The translations under genes and the position numbers were made by a program. The notes under the pieces were generated by a model. It was not told where the DNA came from. It did no database searches and saw only the letters and a program-made list of their open reading frames with translations. Of a stretch of 64,000 bases of DNA, positions 11,801 to 25,800 are shown piece by piece; positions within the stretch are counted from its first letter, which is position 1, and each line of letters starts with the position of its first letter. The DNA is from Diplolepis rosae (taxonomy: Eukaryota; Arthropoda; Insecta; Hymenoptera; Diplolepididae), in NCBI GenBank assembly GCA_030998225.1, contig JAPYXD010000170.1, forward strand, positions 186,001 to 250,000, given 5' to 3'.

Positions 11801-14042
11801 TAAAAAATTGAAATATGTCAAAAACCTAAAAATCGTATCCACATTTTCGTATGTTAAACAAAAAGTTTTATTGTTCGCTTTCATCCTTTTATGCTATATT
11901 GAATAGTGTATTATCAAAAATATCAAATATGCGAATAACTGTTTTTAGCATCTCGAGAAGTAAAAATGATCACATACCAAGCAATGTTTGAGTAATCTTT
12001 AGTTTCGAACCTTGAAACGTGAATGCTTAATAAACTGAAAAATCGTATTTACACTTTCGTAGGTCAAGTACGAAGTTATATTGTTCGGTTTCATCTCTTC
12101 ATGCTGTATTGAATCTTGTGTTATCAGAGATGTCAAATACCAGAATAATAGTTTTTAGCTTCACGAGAAGTGAAAATATTCACATATTCTGCAATGTTTG
12201 CATATTGTCTAGTGTCGAACCTAAAAAAGTGAAATATGTCAAAAACCTCAAAATCGTATCCGCATTTTCGTATGTTAAATAAAAAGTTTTATTGTTCGCT
12301 TTCATCCTTTTATGCTATATTGAATGGTGTATTATCAAAAATATCAAATATGCGAATAACTGTTTTTAGCTTCACGAGAAGTAAAAATGATCACATGCTA
12401 CGCAATGTTTGAGTAATTTTTAGTTTCGAACCTTGAAACGTGCATGCTTAATAATCTCAAAAATCGTAATTACACTTTCGTAGGTTTAGTACGAAGTTAT
12501 AGTGTATTATCGAAGTTGCCAAATATGAGAATAACAGTTTTTAGCTTCGCGAGAATTAAAAATATTCACATATTATGCAATGTTTGCATATTATCTAGCG
12601 TAGAACCTAAAAAAGTGCATTGTGTCAAAAACCTAAAAATCGTATTCACATTTTCGTATGTTAAACAAAAAGGTTTATTGTTCGCTTTCATCCTTTTATG
12701 CTATATTGAATCGTGTATTTTCAAAAATATCAAATATGCGAATAACTGTTATTAGCTTCACGATAAGTAAAAATGATCACATGCTACGCAATGTTTCAGT
12801 AATTTTTAGTTTCGAACCTTGAAACATGCATGCTTAATAAACTGAAAAATCATATTTACACTTTCGTAAGTCAAGTACAATGTTATATTGTTCGGTTTCA
12901 TCTTTGCATGCTATATTGAATGGTGTATTATCGAAGTTGCCAAATATGAGAATAACAGTTTTTAGCTTCGCGAGAAGTAAAAATGTTCACATATTATGCA
13001 ATTTTTGCATATTGACTAGTGTCGAACATAAAAAAGTGAAATATGTCAAAAACCTAAAAATCGTATCCACATTTTCGTATGTTAAACAAAAAGTTTTATT
13101 GTTCGCTTTCATCCTTTTATGCTATATTGAATCGTGTATTATCAAAAATATCAAATATGCGAATAACTGTTTTTAGCTTCACGAGAAGTAAAAATGATCA
13201 CATGCTACGCAATGTTTGAGTAATTTTTAGTTTCGAACCTTGAAACGTGCATGCTTAATAATCTCAAAAATCGTAATTACACTTTCGTAGGTCTAGTACG
13301 AAGTTATATTGTTCGGTTTCATCTCTTCAAGCTATATTGAATCCTATATTATCGAATATGTCAAATACCAGAATAACAGTTTTTAGCTTCACGAGAAGTG
13401 AAAATATTCACATATTATGCAATGTTTTCATATTGTCTAGTGTCGAACCTAAAAAAGTGAAATATGTCAAAAACCTCAAAATCGTATCCGCATTTTCGTA
13501 TGTTAAATAAAAAGTTTTATTGTTCGCTTTCATCCTTTTATGCTATATTGAATCGTGTATTATCAAAAATATCAAATATGCGAATAACTGTTTTTAGCTT
13601 CACGAGAAGTAAAAATGATCACATGCTACGCAATGTTTGAGTAATTTTTAGTTTCGAACCTTGAAACGTGCATGCTTAATAATCTCAAAAATCGTAATTA
13701 CACTTTCGTAGGTTTAGTACGAAGTTATAGTGTATTATCGAAGTTGCCAAATATGAGAATAACAGTTTTTAGCTTCACGAGAAGTGAAAATGTTCACATA
13801 TTATGCAATTTTTGCATATTGTCTAGAGTCGAACATAAAAAAGTGAATTTTGTCAAAAACCTAAAAATCGCATTCGCATTTTCGTATGTTCAACAAAAAG
13901 TTTTATTGTTTTATGTCTTCGTTTTTTTCTCTATTGAATCGTGTCTTATCTAAGTTATGCTTAATAAACTGAAAAATCATATTTACACTTTCGTAGGTCA
14001 AGTACGAAGTTATATTGTTCGGTTTCATCTTTGCATGCTATA

Positions 14043-17000
14043 TTGAATGGTGTATTATCAGAGATGTCAAATACCAGAATAATAGTTTTTAGCTTCACGA
14101 GAAGTGAAAATATTTACTTATTCTGCAATGTTTGCATTTTGTCTAGTGTCGAACCTAAAAAAGTGAAATATGTCAAAAACCTTCAAATGGTATCCACATT
14201 TTCGTATGTTAAACAAAAAGTTTTATTGTTCGCTTTCATCCTTTTATGCTATATTGAATCGTGTATTATTAAAAATATCAAATATGCGAATAAATGTTTT
14301 TAGCTTCACGAGAAGTAAAAATGATCACATACTAAGCAATGTTTGAGTAATCTTTAGTTTCGAACCTTGAAACGTGAATGCTTAATAAACTGAAAAATCG
14401 TATTTACACTTTCGTAGGTCAAGTACGAAGTTATATTGTTCGGTTTCATCTCTTCATGCTGTATAGAATCGTGTATTATCAGAGATGTCAAATACCAGAA
14501 TAATAGTTTTTAGCTTCACGAGAATTGAAAATATTCACATATTCTGCAATGTTTGCATATTGTCTAGTGTCGAACCTAAAAAAGTGAAATATGTCAAAAA
14601 CCTAAAAATCGTATCCACATTTTCGTATGTTAAACAAAAAGTTTTATCGTGTAATATCGTGTTGAATCGTGTATTATCAAAAATATCAAATATGCGAATA
14701 AATGTTTTTAGCATCTCGAGAAGTAAAAATGATCACATACTAAGCAATGATTGAGTAATCTTTAGTTTCGAACCTTGAAACGTGAATGCTTAATAAACTG
14801 AAAAATCGTATTTACACTTTCGTAGGTTTAGTACGAAGTTATAGTGTATTATCGAAGTTGCCAAATATGAGAATAACAGTTTTTAGCATCACTAGAAGTA
14901 AAAATGTTCACATACTACGCAATGTTTGAGTAATGTTTAGTTTCGAATCTTGAAACATTCATGCTTAATAAACTGAAAAATCGTATTTACACTTTCGTAG
15001 GTCAAGTACAAAGTTATATTGTTCGGTTTCATCTTTTCATGCTATATTGAATGGTGTATTATCGAAGTTGCCAAATATGAGAATAACAGTTTTTAGCATC
15101 ACTAGAAGTAAAAATGTTCACATACTACGCAATGTTTGAGTAATGTTTAGTTCGTGTAATCGTGTATTATCAGAGATGTCAAATACCAGAATAACAGTTT
15201 TTAGCTTCACGAGAAGTGAAAATATTCACATATTCTGCAATGTTTTCATATTATCTAGTGTCGAACCTAAATAAGTGAATTATGTCAAAAACCTAAAAAT
15301 CGTATCCACATTTTCGTATGTTAAACAAAAAGTTTTATTGTTCGCTTTCATCCTTTTATGCTATATTGAATCGTGTATTATCAAAAATATCAAATATGCG
15401 AATAAATGTTTTTAGCTTCACGAGAAGTAAAAATGATCACATGCTACGCAATGTTATGCAATATTATGCATATTATGCAATTTTTGCATATTGTCCAGTG
15501 TCGAAACTAAAAAAGTGAATTATGTCAAAAACCTAAAAATCGTATCCGCATTTTCGTATATTAAACAAAAAGTTTTACTGTTCGCTTTGATCATTTTATG
15601 CTATATTGAATCGTGTATTATCAAAAATATCAAATATGCGAATAACTGTTTATAGCATCACGAGAAGTAAAAATGATCACATACTAAGCAATGTTTGAGT
15701 AATGTTTAGTTTCGAACCTTGAAACATGCATGCTTAATAAACTGAAAAATCGTATTTACACTTTCGTAGGTCAAGTACGTAAGTAGTTATATTGTTCGGT
15801 TTCATCTTTGCATGCTATATTGAATGGTGTATTATCGAAGTTGCCAAATATGAGAATAACAGTTTTTAGCTTCACGAGAAGTGAAAATATTCACATATTA
15901 TGCAACGTTTGCATATTGTCTAGTGTCGAACCTAAAAAAGTGAATTATGTCAAAAACCTAAAAATCGTATCCACATTTTCGTATGTTAAATAAAATGTTT
16001 TATTGTTGGCTTTCATCCTTTTATGCTTTACTGAATGGTGTATTATCAAAAATATCAAATATGCGAATAACTGTTTTTAGCTTCACGAGAAGTAAAAATG
16101 ATCACATACTAAGCAATGTTTGAGTAATCTTTAGTTTCGAACCTTGAAACGTGAATGCTTAATAAACTGAAAAATCGTTTTACACTTTCGTAGGTCAAGT
16201 ACGAAGTTATATTGTTCGGTTTCATCTCTTCATGCTGTATTGAATCTTGTGTTATCAGAGATGTCAAATACAGGATAATAGTTTTTAGCTTCTCGAGAAG
16301 TAAAAATGTTCACATATTATGCAATGTTTGCATATTGTCTAGTGTCGAACCTAAAAAAGTGAAAAATGTCAAAAACCTAAAAATCGTATCCACATTTTCG
16401 TATGTTAAACAAAAAGTTTTATTGTTCGCTTTCATCCTTTTATGCTATATTGAATCGTGTATTATCAAAAATATCAAATATGCGAATAACTGTTTTTAGC
16501 ATCTCGAGAAGTAAAAATGATCACATACTAAGCAATGTTTGAGTAATCTTTAGTTTCGAACCTTGAAACGTGAATGCTTAATAAACTGAAAAATCGTATT
16601 TACACTTTCGTAGGTCAAGTACGAAGTTATATTGTTCGGTTTCATCTCTTCATGCTGTATTGAATCGTGTATTATCAGAGATGTCAAATACCAGAATAAT
16701 AGTTTTTAGCTTCACGAGAAGTGAAAATATTCACATATTCTGCAATGTTTGCATATTGTCTAGTGTCGAACCTAAAAAAGTGAAATATGTCAAAAACCTA
16801 AAAATCGTATCCGCATTTTCGTATGTTAAACAAAAAGTTTTATTGTTCGCTTTCATCCTTTTATGCTATATTGAATAGTGTATTATCAAAAATATCAAAT
16901 ATGCGAATAACTGTTTTTAGCTTCACGAGAAGTAAAAATGATCACATGCTACGCAATGTTTGAGTAATTTTTAGTTTCGAACCTTGAAACGTGCATGCTT

Positions 17001-17365
17001 AATAATCTCAAAAATCGTAATTACACTTTCGTAGGTTTAGTACGAAGTTATAGTGTATTATCGAAGTTGCCAAATATGAGAATAACAGTTTTTAGCTTCA
17101 CGAGAAGTAAAAATGTTCACATATTATGCAATTTTTGCATATTGTCTAGAGTCGAACATAAAAAAGTGAATTTTGTCAAAAACCTAAAAATCGCATTCGC
17201 ATTTTCGTATGTTCAACATAAAGTTTTATTGCTTTATGTCTTCGTTTTTTTTACTATTGAATCGTGTCTTATCTAAGTTATGCTTAATAAACTGAAAAAT
17301 CGTATTTACACTTTCGTAGGTCAAGTACGAAGTTATATTGTTCGGTTTCATCTCTTCATGCTATA
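14043..17365 (+). repeat. Shortened HOR copy 3 (3323 bp, 17 segments)
   Basis: Order: A, B, A-d13, B-d35, H, T, A, X, B+4, A, B, A, B, A, B-d35, A, B-d101. The first six segments match the start of copy 2 at offset ~6956. From the X at 15366 the match is to the X at 10813, offset 4553. Material equivalent to 8411-10812 (2402 bp) is therefore absent, and further dimers are missing before the closing segments. Confidence 0.82.
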
Positions 17366-17576
17366 TTGAATGGTGTATTATCAGAGATGTCAAATACCAG
17401 AATAATAGTTTTTAGCTTCACGAGAAGTGAAAATATTCACTTATTATGCAATGTTTTCATATTGTCTAGTGTCGAACCTAAAAAAGTGAAATATGTCAAA
17501 AACCTAAAAATCGTATCCACATTTTCGTATGTTAAACAAAAAGTTTTATTGTTCGCTTTCATCCTTTTATGCTATA

Positions 17577-17830
17577 TTCAAAATGCTATATTCTATATGC
17601 TATAATCAAAAATATCAAATATGCGAATAAATGTTTTTAGCTTCACGAGAAGTAAAAATGATCACATGCTACGCAATGTTATGCAATATTATGCATATTA
17701 TGCTATGTTTGCATATTGTCCAGTGTCGAAACTAAAAAAGTGAATTATGTCAAAAACCTAAAAATCGTATCCGCATTTTCGTATATTAAACAAAAAGTTT
17801 TACTGTTCGCTTTGATCATTTTATGCTATA
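17577..17830 (+). repeat. X unit with a private 14-bp expansion
   Basis: At 17571-17604 the normal gctatattgaatcgtgtatt is replaced by three successive versions of atgctata/ttc, adding 14 bp at the unit junction. It occurs nowhere else in the window, so it is a recent replication-slippage event in this one unit. Confidence 0.75.
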
Positions 17831-18835
17831 TTGAATAGTGTATTATCAAAAATATCAAATATGCGAATAACTGTTTTTAGCATCTCGAGAAGTAAAAATG
17901 ATCACATACTAAGCAATGTTTGAGTAATCTTTAGTATCGAACCTTGAAACGTGAATGCTTAATAAACTGAAAAATCGTATTTACACTTTCGTAGGTCAAG
18001 TACGAAGTTATATTGTTCGGTTTCATCTCTTCATGCTGTATTGAATCGTGTATTATCAGATTATCATCATTCTGCAATGTTTGCATATTGTCTAGTGTCG
18101 AACCTAAAAAAGTGAAATATGTCAAAAACCTAAAAATCGTATCCACATTTTCGTATGTTAAATAAAAAGTTTTATTGCTCGCTTTTATCCTTTTATGCTA
18201 TATTGAATGGTGTATTATCAAAAATATCAAATATGCGAATAACTGTTTATAGCATCACGAGAAGTAAAAATGATCACATACTAAGCAATGTTTGAGTAAT
18301 GTTTAGTCTCGAACCTTGAAACATGCATGCTTAATAAACTGAAAAATCATATTTACACTTTCGTAGGTCAAGTACGTAATGTTATATTGTTCAGTTTCAT
18401 CTTTGCATGCTATATTGAATGGTGTATTATCGAAGTTGCCAAATATGAGAATAACAGATTTTAGCTTCGCGAGAAGTAAAAATATTGACATATTATGCAA
18501 TGTTTGCATATTGTCTAGTGTCGAACCTAAAAAAGTGAAATATGTCAAAAACCTAAAAATCGTATCCACATTTTCGTATGTTAAACAAAAAGTTTTATTG
18601 TTCGCTTTCATCCTTTTATGCTATATTGAATCGTGTATTATTAAAAATATCAAATATGCGAATAACTGTTATTAGCTTCACGAGAAGTAAAAATGATCAC
18701 ATACTAAGCAATGTTTGAGTAATCTTTAGTTTCGAACCTTGAAACGTGAATGCTTAATAAACTGAAAAATCGTATTTACACTTTCGTAGGTCAAGTACGA
18801 AGTTATATTGTTCGGTTTCATCTCTTCATGCTGTA

Positions 18836-21011
18836 TTGAATCTTGTGTTATCAGAGATGTCAAATACCAGAATAATAGTTTTTAGCTTCACGAGAATTGA
18901 AAATATTTACATATTCTGCAATGTTTGCATATTGTCTAGTGTCGAACCTAAAAAAGTGAAATATGTCAAAAACCTAAAAATCGTATCCACATTTTCGTAT
19001 GTTAAACAAAAAGTTTTATCGTGTAATATCGTGTTGAATCGTGTATTATCAAAAATATCAAATATGCGAATAACTGTTTTTAGCATCTCGAGAAGTAAAA
19101 ATGATCACATACTAAGCAATGTTTGAGTAATTTTTAGTTTCGAACCTTGAAATGTGCATGCTTAATAATCTTAAAAATCGTAATTACACTTTCGTAGGTT
19201 TAGTACGAAGTTATAGTGTATTATCGAAGTTGCCAAATATGAGAATAACAGTTTTTAGCATCACTAGAAGTAAAAATGTTCACATAATACGCAATGTTTG
19301 AGTAATGTTTAGTTCGTGTAATCGTGTATTATATAAAATGAAAAATATGAGAATAACAGTTTTTAGCTTCGCGAGAAGTGAAAATATTCACATATTATGC
19401 AATGTTTTCATATTGTCTAGTGTCTAACCTTAAATAGTGAATTATGTCAAAAACCTAAAAATCGTATCCGCATTTTCGTATATTAAACAAAAAGTTTTTC
19501 TGTTCGCTTTGATCATTTTATGCTATATTGAATAGTGTATTATCAAAAATATCAAATATGCGAATAACTGTTTTTAGAATCACGAGAAGTAAAAATGATC
19601 ACATACTACGCAATGTTTGAGTAATGTTTAGTTTCGAACCTTGAAACGTGAATGCTTAATAAACTGAAAAATCGTATTTACACTTTCGTAGGTCAAGTAC
19701 GAAGTTATATTGTTCGGTTTCATCTCTTCATGCTGTATTGAATCGTGTATTATCAGATTATCATCATTCTGCAATGTTTGCATATTGTCTAGTGTCGAAC
19801 CTAAAAAAGTGAAATATGTCAAAAACCTAAAAATCGTATCCACATTTTCGTATGTTAAACAAAAAGTTTTATTGTTCGCTTTCATCCTTTTATGCTATAT
19901 TGAATCGTGTATTATTAAAAATATCAAATATGCGAATAAATGTTTTTAGCTTCACGAGAAGTAAAAATGATCACATACTAAGCAATGTTTGAGTAATCTT
20001 TAGTTTCGAACCTTGAAACGTGAATGCTTAATAAACTGAAAAATCGTATTTACACTTTCGTAGGTCAAGTACGAAGTTATATTGTTCGGTTTCATCTCTT
20101 CATGCTATATTGAATCGTGTATTATCAGAGATGTCAAATACCAGAATAATAGTTTTTAGCTTCACGAGAAGTGAAATTATTTACACATTCTGCAATGTTT
20201 GCATATTGTCTAGTGTCGAACCTAAAAAAGTGAAATATGTCAAAAACCTAAAAATCGTATCCACATTTTCGTATGTTAAACAAAAAGTTTTATCGTGTAA
20301 TATCGTGTTGAATCGTGTATTATCAAAAATATCAAATATGCGAATAACTGTTTATAGAATCACGAGAAGTAAAAATGATCACATACTAAGCAATGTTTGA
20401 GTAATTTTTAGTTTCGAACCTTGAAACGTGCATGCTTAATAATCTCAAAAATCGTAATTACACTTTCGTAGGTTTAGTACGAAGTTATAGTGTATTATCG
20501 AAGTTGCCAAATATGAGAATAACAGTTTTTAGCATCACTAGAAGTAAAAATGTTCACATAATACGCAATGTTTGAGTAATGTTTAGTTCGTGTAATCGTG
20601 TATTAGCGAAAATGCCGAATATGAGAATAACAGTTTTTAGCTTCACGAGAAGTGAAAATATTCACATATTATGCAATGTTTTCATATTGTCTAGTGTCTA
20701 ACCTTAAATAGTGAATTATGTCAAAAACCTAAAAATCGTATCCGCATTTTCGTATATTAAACAAAAAGTTTTATTGTTCGCTTTGATCATTTTATGCTAT
20801 ATTGAATAGTGTATTATCAAAAATATCAAATATGCGAATAACTGTTTATAGAATCACGAGAAGTAAAAATGATCACATACTAAGCAATGTTTGAGTAATG
20901 TTTAGTTTCGAACCTTGAAACATGCATGCTTAATAAACTGAAAAATCGTATTTACACTTTCGTAGGTCAAGTACAAAGTTATATTGTTCGGTTTCATCTG
21001 TTCATGCTATA
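18836..21011 (+). repeat. Local 1274-bp tandem duplication within HOR copy 4
   Basis: A-d13, B-d35, T, A, B at 18836, 19034, 19209, 19317 and 19528 recur at 20110, 20308, 20483, 20591 and 20802, all at offset 1274. Both copies share private variants cacataatacgcaatg and tctaaccttaaatagtg. The first copy also includes A-d49 and B (19738-20109). The second departs at 21012 into T and H. Confidence 0.85.
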
Positions 21012-22832
21012 TTGAATGGTGTATTATCGAAGTTGCCAAATATGAGGATAACAGTTTTTAGCATCACTAGAAGTAAAAATGTTCACATAATACGCAATGT
21101 TTGAGTAATGTTTAGTTCGTGTAATCGTGTATTAGCGAAAATGCCGAATATGAGAATAATAGTTTTTAGCTTCTCGAGAAGTAAAAATGATCACATACTA
21201 AGCAATGTTTGAGTAATCTTTAGTTTCGAACCTTGAAACGTGAATGCTTAATAAACTGAAAAATCGTATTTACACTTTCGTAGGTCAAGTACGAAGTTAT
21301 ATTGTTCGGTTTCATCTCTTCATGCTGTATTGAATCGTGTATTATCAGATTATCATCATTCTGCAATGTTTGCATATTGTCTAGTGTCGAACCTAAAAAA
21401 GTGAAATATGTCAAAAACCTAAAAATCGTATCCACATTTTCGTATGTTAAATAAAAAGTTTTATTGCTCGCTTTTATCCTTTTATGCTATATGGAATGGT
21501 GTATTATCAAAAATATCAAATATGCGAATAACTGTTTATAGCATCACGAGAAGTAAAAATGATCACATACTAAGCAATGTTTAGGTATTGTTTAGTTTCG
21601 AACCTTGAAACATGCATGCTTAATAAACTGAAAAATCGTATTTACACTTTCGTAGGTCAAGTACGTAAGTAGTTATATTGTTCGGTTTCATCTTTGCATG
21701 CTATATTGAATGGTGTATTATCGAAGTTGCCAAATATGAGAATAACAGATTTTAGCTTCGCGAGAAGTAAAAATATTCACATATTATGCAATGTTTGCAT
21801 ATTATCTAGTGTCGAACCTAAAAAAATGAATTATGTCAAAAACCTAAAAATCGTATCCACATTTTCGTATGTTAAATAAAAAGTTTTATTGTTCGCTTTC
21901 ATACTTTTATGCTATATTGAATGGTGTATTATCAAAAATATCAAATATGCGAATAACTGTTATTAACTTCACGAGAAGTAAAAATGATCACATACTACGC
22001 AGTGTTTGAGTAATTTTTAGTTTCGAACCTTGAAACGTGAATGCTTAATAAACTGAAAAATAGTATTTACACTTTCGTAGGTCAAGTACGAAGTTATATT
22101 GTTCGGTTTCATCTCTTCATGCTATATTGAATCGTGTATTATCAGAGATGTCAAATACCAGAATAATAGTTTTTAGCTTCACGAGAAGTGAAAATATTCA
22201 CATATTCTGCAATGTTTGCATATTGTCTAGTGTCGAACCTAAAAAAGTGAAATATGTCAAAAACCTAAAAATCGTATCCGCATTTTCGTATGTTAAACAA
22301 AAAGTTTTATTGTTCGCTTTCATCCTTTTATGCTATATTGAATCGTGTATTATCAAAAATATCAAATATGCGAATAACTGTTTTTAGCTTCACGAGAAGT
22401 AAAAATGATCACATGCTACGCAATGTTTGAGTAATTTTTAGTTTCGAACCTTGAAACGTGCATGCTTAATAATCTCAAAAATCGTAATTACACTTTCGTA
22501 GGTTTAGTACGAAGTTATAGTGTATTATCGAAGTTGCCAAATATGAGAATAACAGTTTTTAGCTTCACGAGAAGTGAAAATATTCACATATTATGCAATG
22601 TTTTCATATTGTCTAGTGTCGAACATAAAAAAGTGAATTTTGTCAAAAACCTAAAAATCGCATTCGCATTTTCGTATGTTCAACAAAAAGTTTTATTGTT
22701 TTATGTCTTCGTTTTTTTCTCTATTGAATCGTGTCTTATCTAAGTTATGCTTAATAAACTGAAAAATCATATTTACACTTTCGTAGGTCAAGTACAATGT
22801 TATATTGTTCGGTTTCATCTTTGCATGCTATA

Positions 22833-25800
22833 TTGAATGGTGTATTATCAGAGATGTCAAATACCAGAATAACAGTTTTTAGCTTCACGAGAAGTGAAAA
22901 TATTTACTTATTCTGCAATGTTTGCATTTTGTCTAGTGTCGAACCTAAAAAAGTGAAATATGTCAAAAACCTTAAAATCGTATCCACATTTTCGTATGTT
23001 AAACAAAAAGTTTTATTGTTCGCTTTCATCCTTTTATGCTATATTGAATCGTGTATTATTAAAAATATCAAATATGCGAATAAATGTTTTTAGCTTCACG
23101 AGAAGTAAAAATGATCACATACTAAGCAATGTTTGAGTAATCTTTAGTTTCGAACCTTGAAACGTGAATGCTTAATAAACTGAAAAATCGTTTTACACTT
23201 TCGTAGGTCAAGTACGAAGTTATATTGTTCGGTTTCATCTCTTCATGCTGTATAGAATCGTGTATTATCAGAGATGTCAAATACCATAATAATAGTTTTT
23301 AGCTTCACGAGAAATGAAAATATTCACATATTCTGCAATGTTTGCATATTGTCTAGTGTCGAACCTAAAAAAGTGAAATATGTCAAAAACCTAAAAATCG
23401 TATCCACATTTTCGTATGTTAAACAAAAAGTTTTATCGTGTAATATCGTGTTGAATCGTGTATTATCAAAAATATCAAATATGCGAATAACTGTTTTTAG
23501 CATCACCAGAAGTAAAAATGATCACATACTAAGCAATGTTTGAGTAATTTTTAGTTTCGAACCTTGAAACGTGCATGCTTAATAATCTCAAAAATCGTAA
23601 TTACACTTTCGTAGGTTTAGTACGAAGTTATAGTGTATTATCGAAGTTGCCAAATATGAGAATAACAGTTTTTAGCATCACTAGAAGTAAAAATGTTCAC
23701 ATACTACGCAATGTTTGAGTAATGTTTAGTTTCGAATCTTGAAACATTCATGCTTAATAAACTGAAAAATCGTATTTACACTTTCGTAGGTCAAGTACAA
23801 AGTTATATTGTTCGGTTTCATCTTTTCATGCTATATTGAATGGTGTATTATCGAAGTTGCCAAATATGAGAATAACAGTTTTTAGCATCACTAGAAGTAA
23901 AAATGTTCACATACTACGCAATGTTTGAGTAATGTTTAGTTCGTGTAATCGTGTATTATCGAAAATGCCAAATATGAGAATAACAGTTTTTAGCTTCGCG
24001 AGAAGTAAAAATATTCACATATTCTACAATGTTTTCATATTATCTAGTGTCGAACCTAAATAAGTGAATTATGTCAAAAACCTAAAAATCGTATCCACAT
24101 TTTCGTATGTTAAACAAAAAGTTTTATTGTTCGCTTTCATCCTTTTATGCTATATTGAATCGTGTATTATCAAAAATATCAAATATGCGAATAACTGTTT
24201 TTAGCTTCACGAGAAGTAAAAATCATCACATGCTACGCAATGTTATGCAATATTATGCATATTATGCAATTTTTGTATATTGTCCAGTGTCGAAACTAAA
24301 AAAGTGAATTATGTCAAAAACCTAAAAATCGTATCCGCATTTTCGTATATTAAACAAAAAGTTTTACTGTTCGCTTTGATCATTTTATGCTATATTGAAT
24401 AGTGTATTATCAAAAATATCAAATATGCGAATAACTGTTTTTAGCATCTCGAGAAGTAAAAATGATCACATACTAAGCAATGTTTGAGTAATCTTTAGTT
24501 TCGAACCTTGAAACGTGCATGCTTAATAATCTTAAAAATCGTATTTACACTTTCGTAGGTCAAGTACGAAGTTATATTGTTCGGTTTCATCTCTTCATGC
24601 TGTATTGAATCTTGTGTTATCAGAGATGTCAAATACCAGAATAATAGTTTTTAGCTTCACGAGAAGTGAAAATATTCACATATTCTGCAATGCTTGCATA
24701 TTGTCTAGTGTCGAACCTAAAAAAGTGAAATATGTCAAAAACCTAAAAATCGTATCCACATTTTCGTATGTTAAACAAAAAGTTTTATTGTTCGCTTACA
24801 TCCTTTTATGCTATATTGAATGGTGTATTATCAAAAATATCAAATATGCGAAAAACTGTATTAGCTTCACGAGAAGTAAAAATGATCACATACTAAGCAA
24901 TGTTTGAGTAATGTTTAGTTTCGAACCTTGAAACATGCATGCTTAATAAACTGAAAAATCGTATTTACACTTTCGTAGGTCAAGTACGTAAGTAGTTATA
25001 TTGTTCGGTTTCATCTTTGCATGCTATATTGAATGGTGTATTATCGAAGTTGCCAAATATGAGAATAACAGTTTTTAGCTTCGCGAGAAGCAAAAATATT
25101 CACATATTATGCAATGTTTGCATATTATCTAGTGTCGAACCTAAAAAAATGAATTATGTCAAAAACCTAAAAATCGTATCCACATTTTCGTATGTTAAAT
25201 AAAAAGTTTTATTGCTCGCTTTTATACTTTTATGCTATATTGAATGGTGTATTATCAAAAATATCAAATATGCGAATAACTGTTTTTAGCTTCACGAGAA
25301 GTAAAAATGATCACATACTAAGCAATGTTTGAGTAATCTTTAGTTTCGAACCTTGAAACGTGAATGCTTAATAAACTGAAAAATCGTATTTACACTTTCG
25401 TAGGTCAAGTACGAAGTTATATTGTTCGGTTTCATCTCTTCATGCTGTATTGAATCGTGTATTATCAGAGATGTCAAATTCCATAATAATAGTTTTTAGC
25501 TTCACGAGATATGAAAATATTCACATATTCTGCAATGTTTGCATATTGTCTAGTGTCGAACCTAAAAAAGTGAAATATGTCAAAAACCTAAAAATCGTAT
25601 CCACGTTTTCGTATGTTAAACAAAAAGTTTTATTGTTCGCTTTGATCATGTTATGCTATATTGAATCGTGTATTATCAAAAATATCAAATATGCGAATAA
25701 CTGTTTTTAGCATCTCGAGAAGTAAAAATGATCACATACTAAGCAATGTTTGAGTAATCTTTAGTTTCGAACCTTGAAACGTGAATGCTTAATAAACTGA

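Larger units (their letters stand above)
7087..14042 (+). repeat. Higher-order repeat copy 2 (6956 bp, 35 segments), most complete
   Basis: Segment starts: A 7087, B 7299, A-d13 7509, B-d35 7707, H 7882, T 8092, A 8200, B 8411, A with the 29-bp insert 8621, B 8861, A 9071, B-d35 9282, A 9457, X 9668, B 9908, A-d49 10118, B+4 10280, T 10494, A 10602, X 10813, B+4 11053, A 11267, B 11478, A 11688, B 11899, A 12109, B-d35 12320, A 12495, B 12706, A 12916, B 13127, A 13337, B-d35 13548, A 13723, B-d101 13934. All segment lengths add up, so indels rather than misreading explain the irregular spacing. This is the best template for the zone-1 HOR. Confidence 0.88.
17366..22832 (+). repeat. Rearranged HOR copy 4 (5467 bp)
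   Basis: Starts: A 17366, X 17577 (with an extra 14 bp), B 17831, A-d49 18041, B 18203, A 18415, B 18626, A-d13 18836, B-d35 19034, T 19209, A 19317, B 19528, A-d49 19738, B 19900, A-d13 20110, B-d35 20308, T 20483, A 20591, B 20802, T 21012, H 21120, A-d49 21330, B+4 21492, A 21706, B 21917, A 22127, B-d35 22338, A 22513, B-d101 22724. The A-d13/B-d35/T block that occurs at most once in copies 2, 3 and 5 is duplicated here. Confidence 0.82.
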
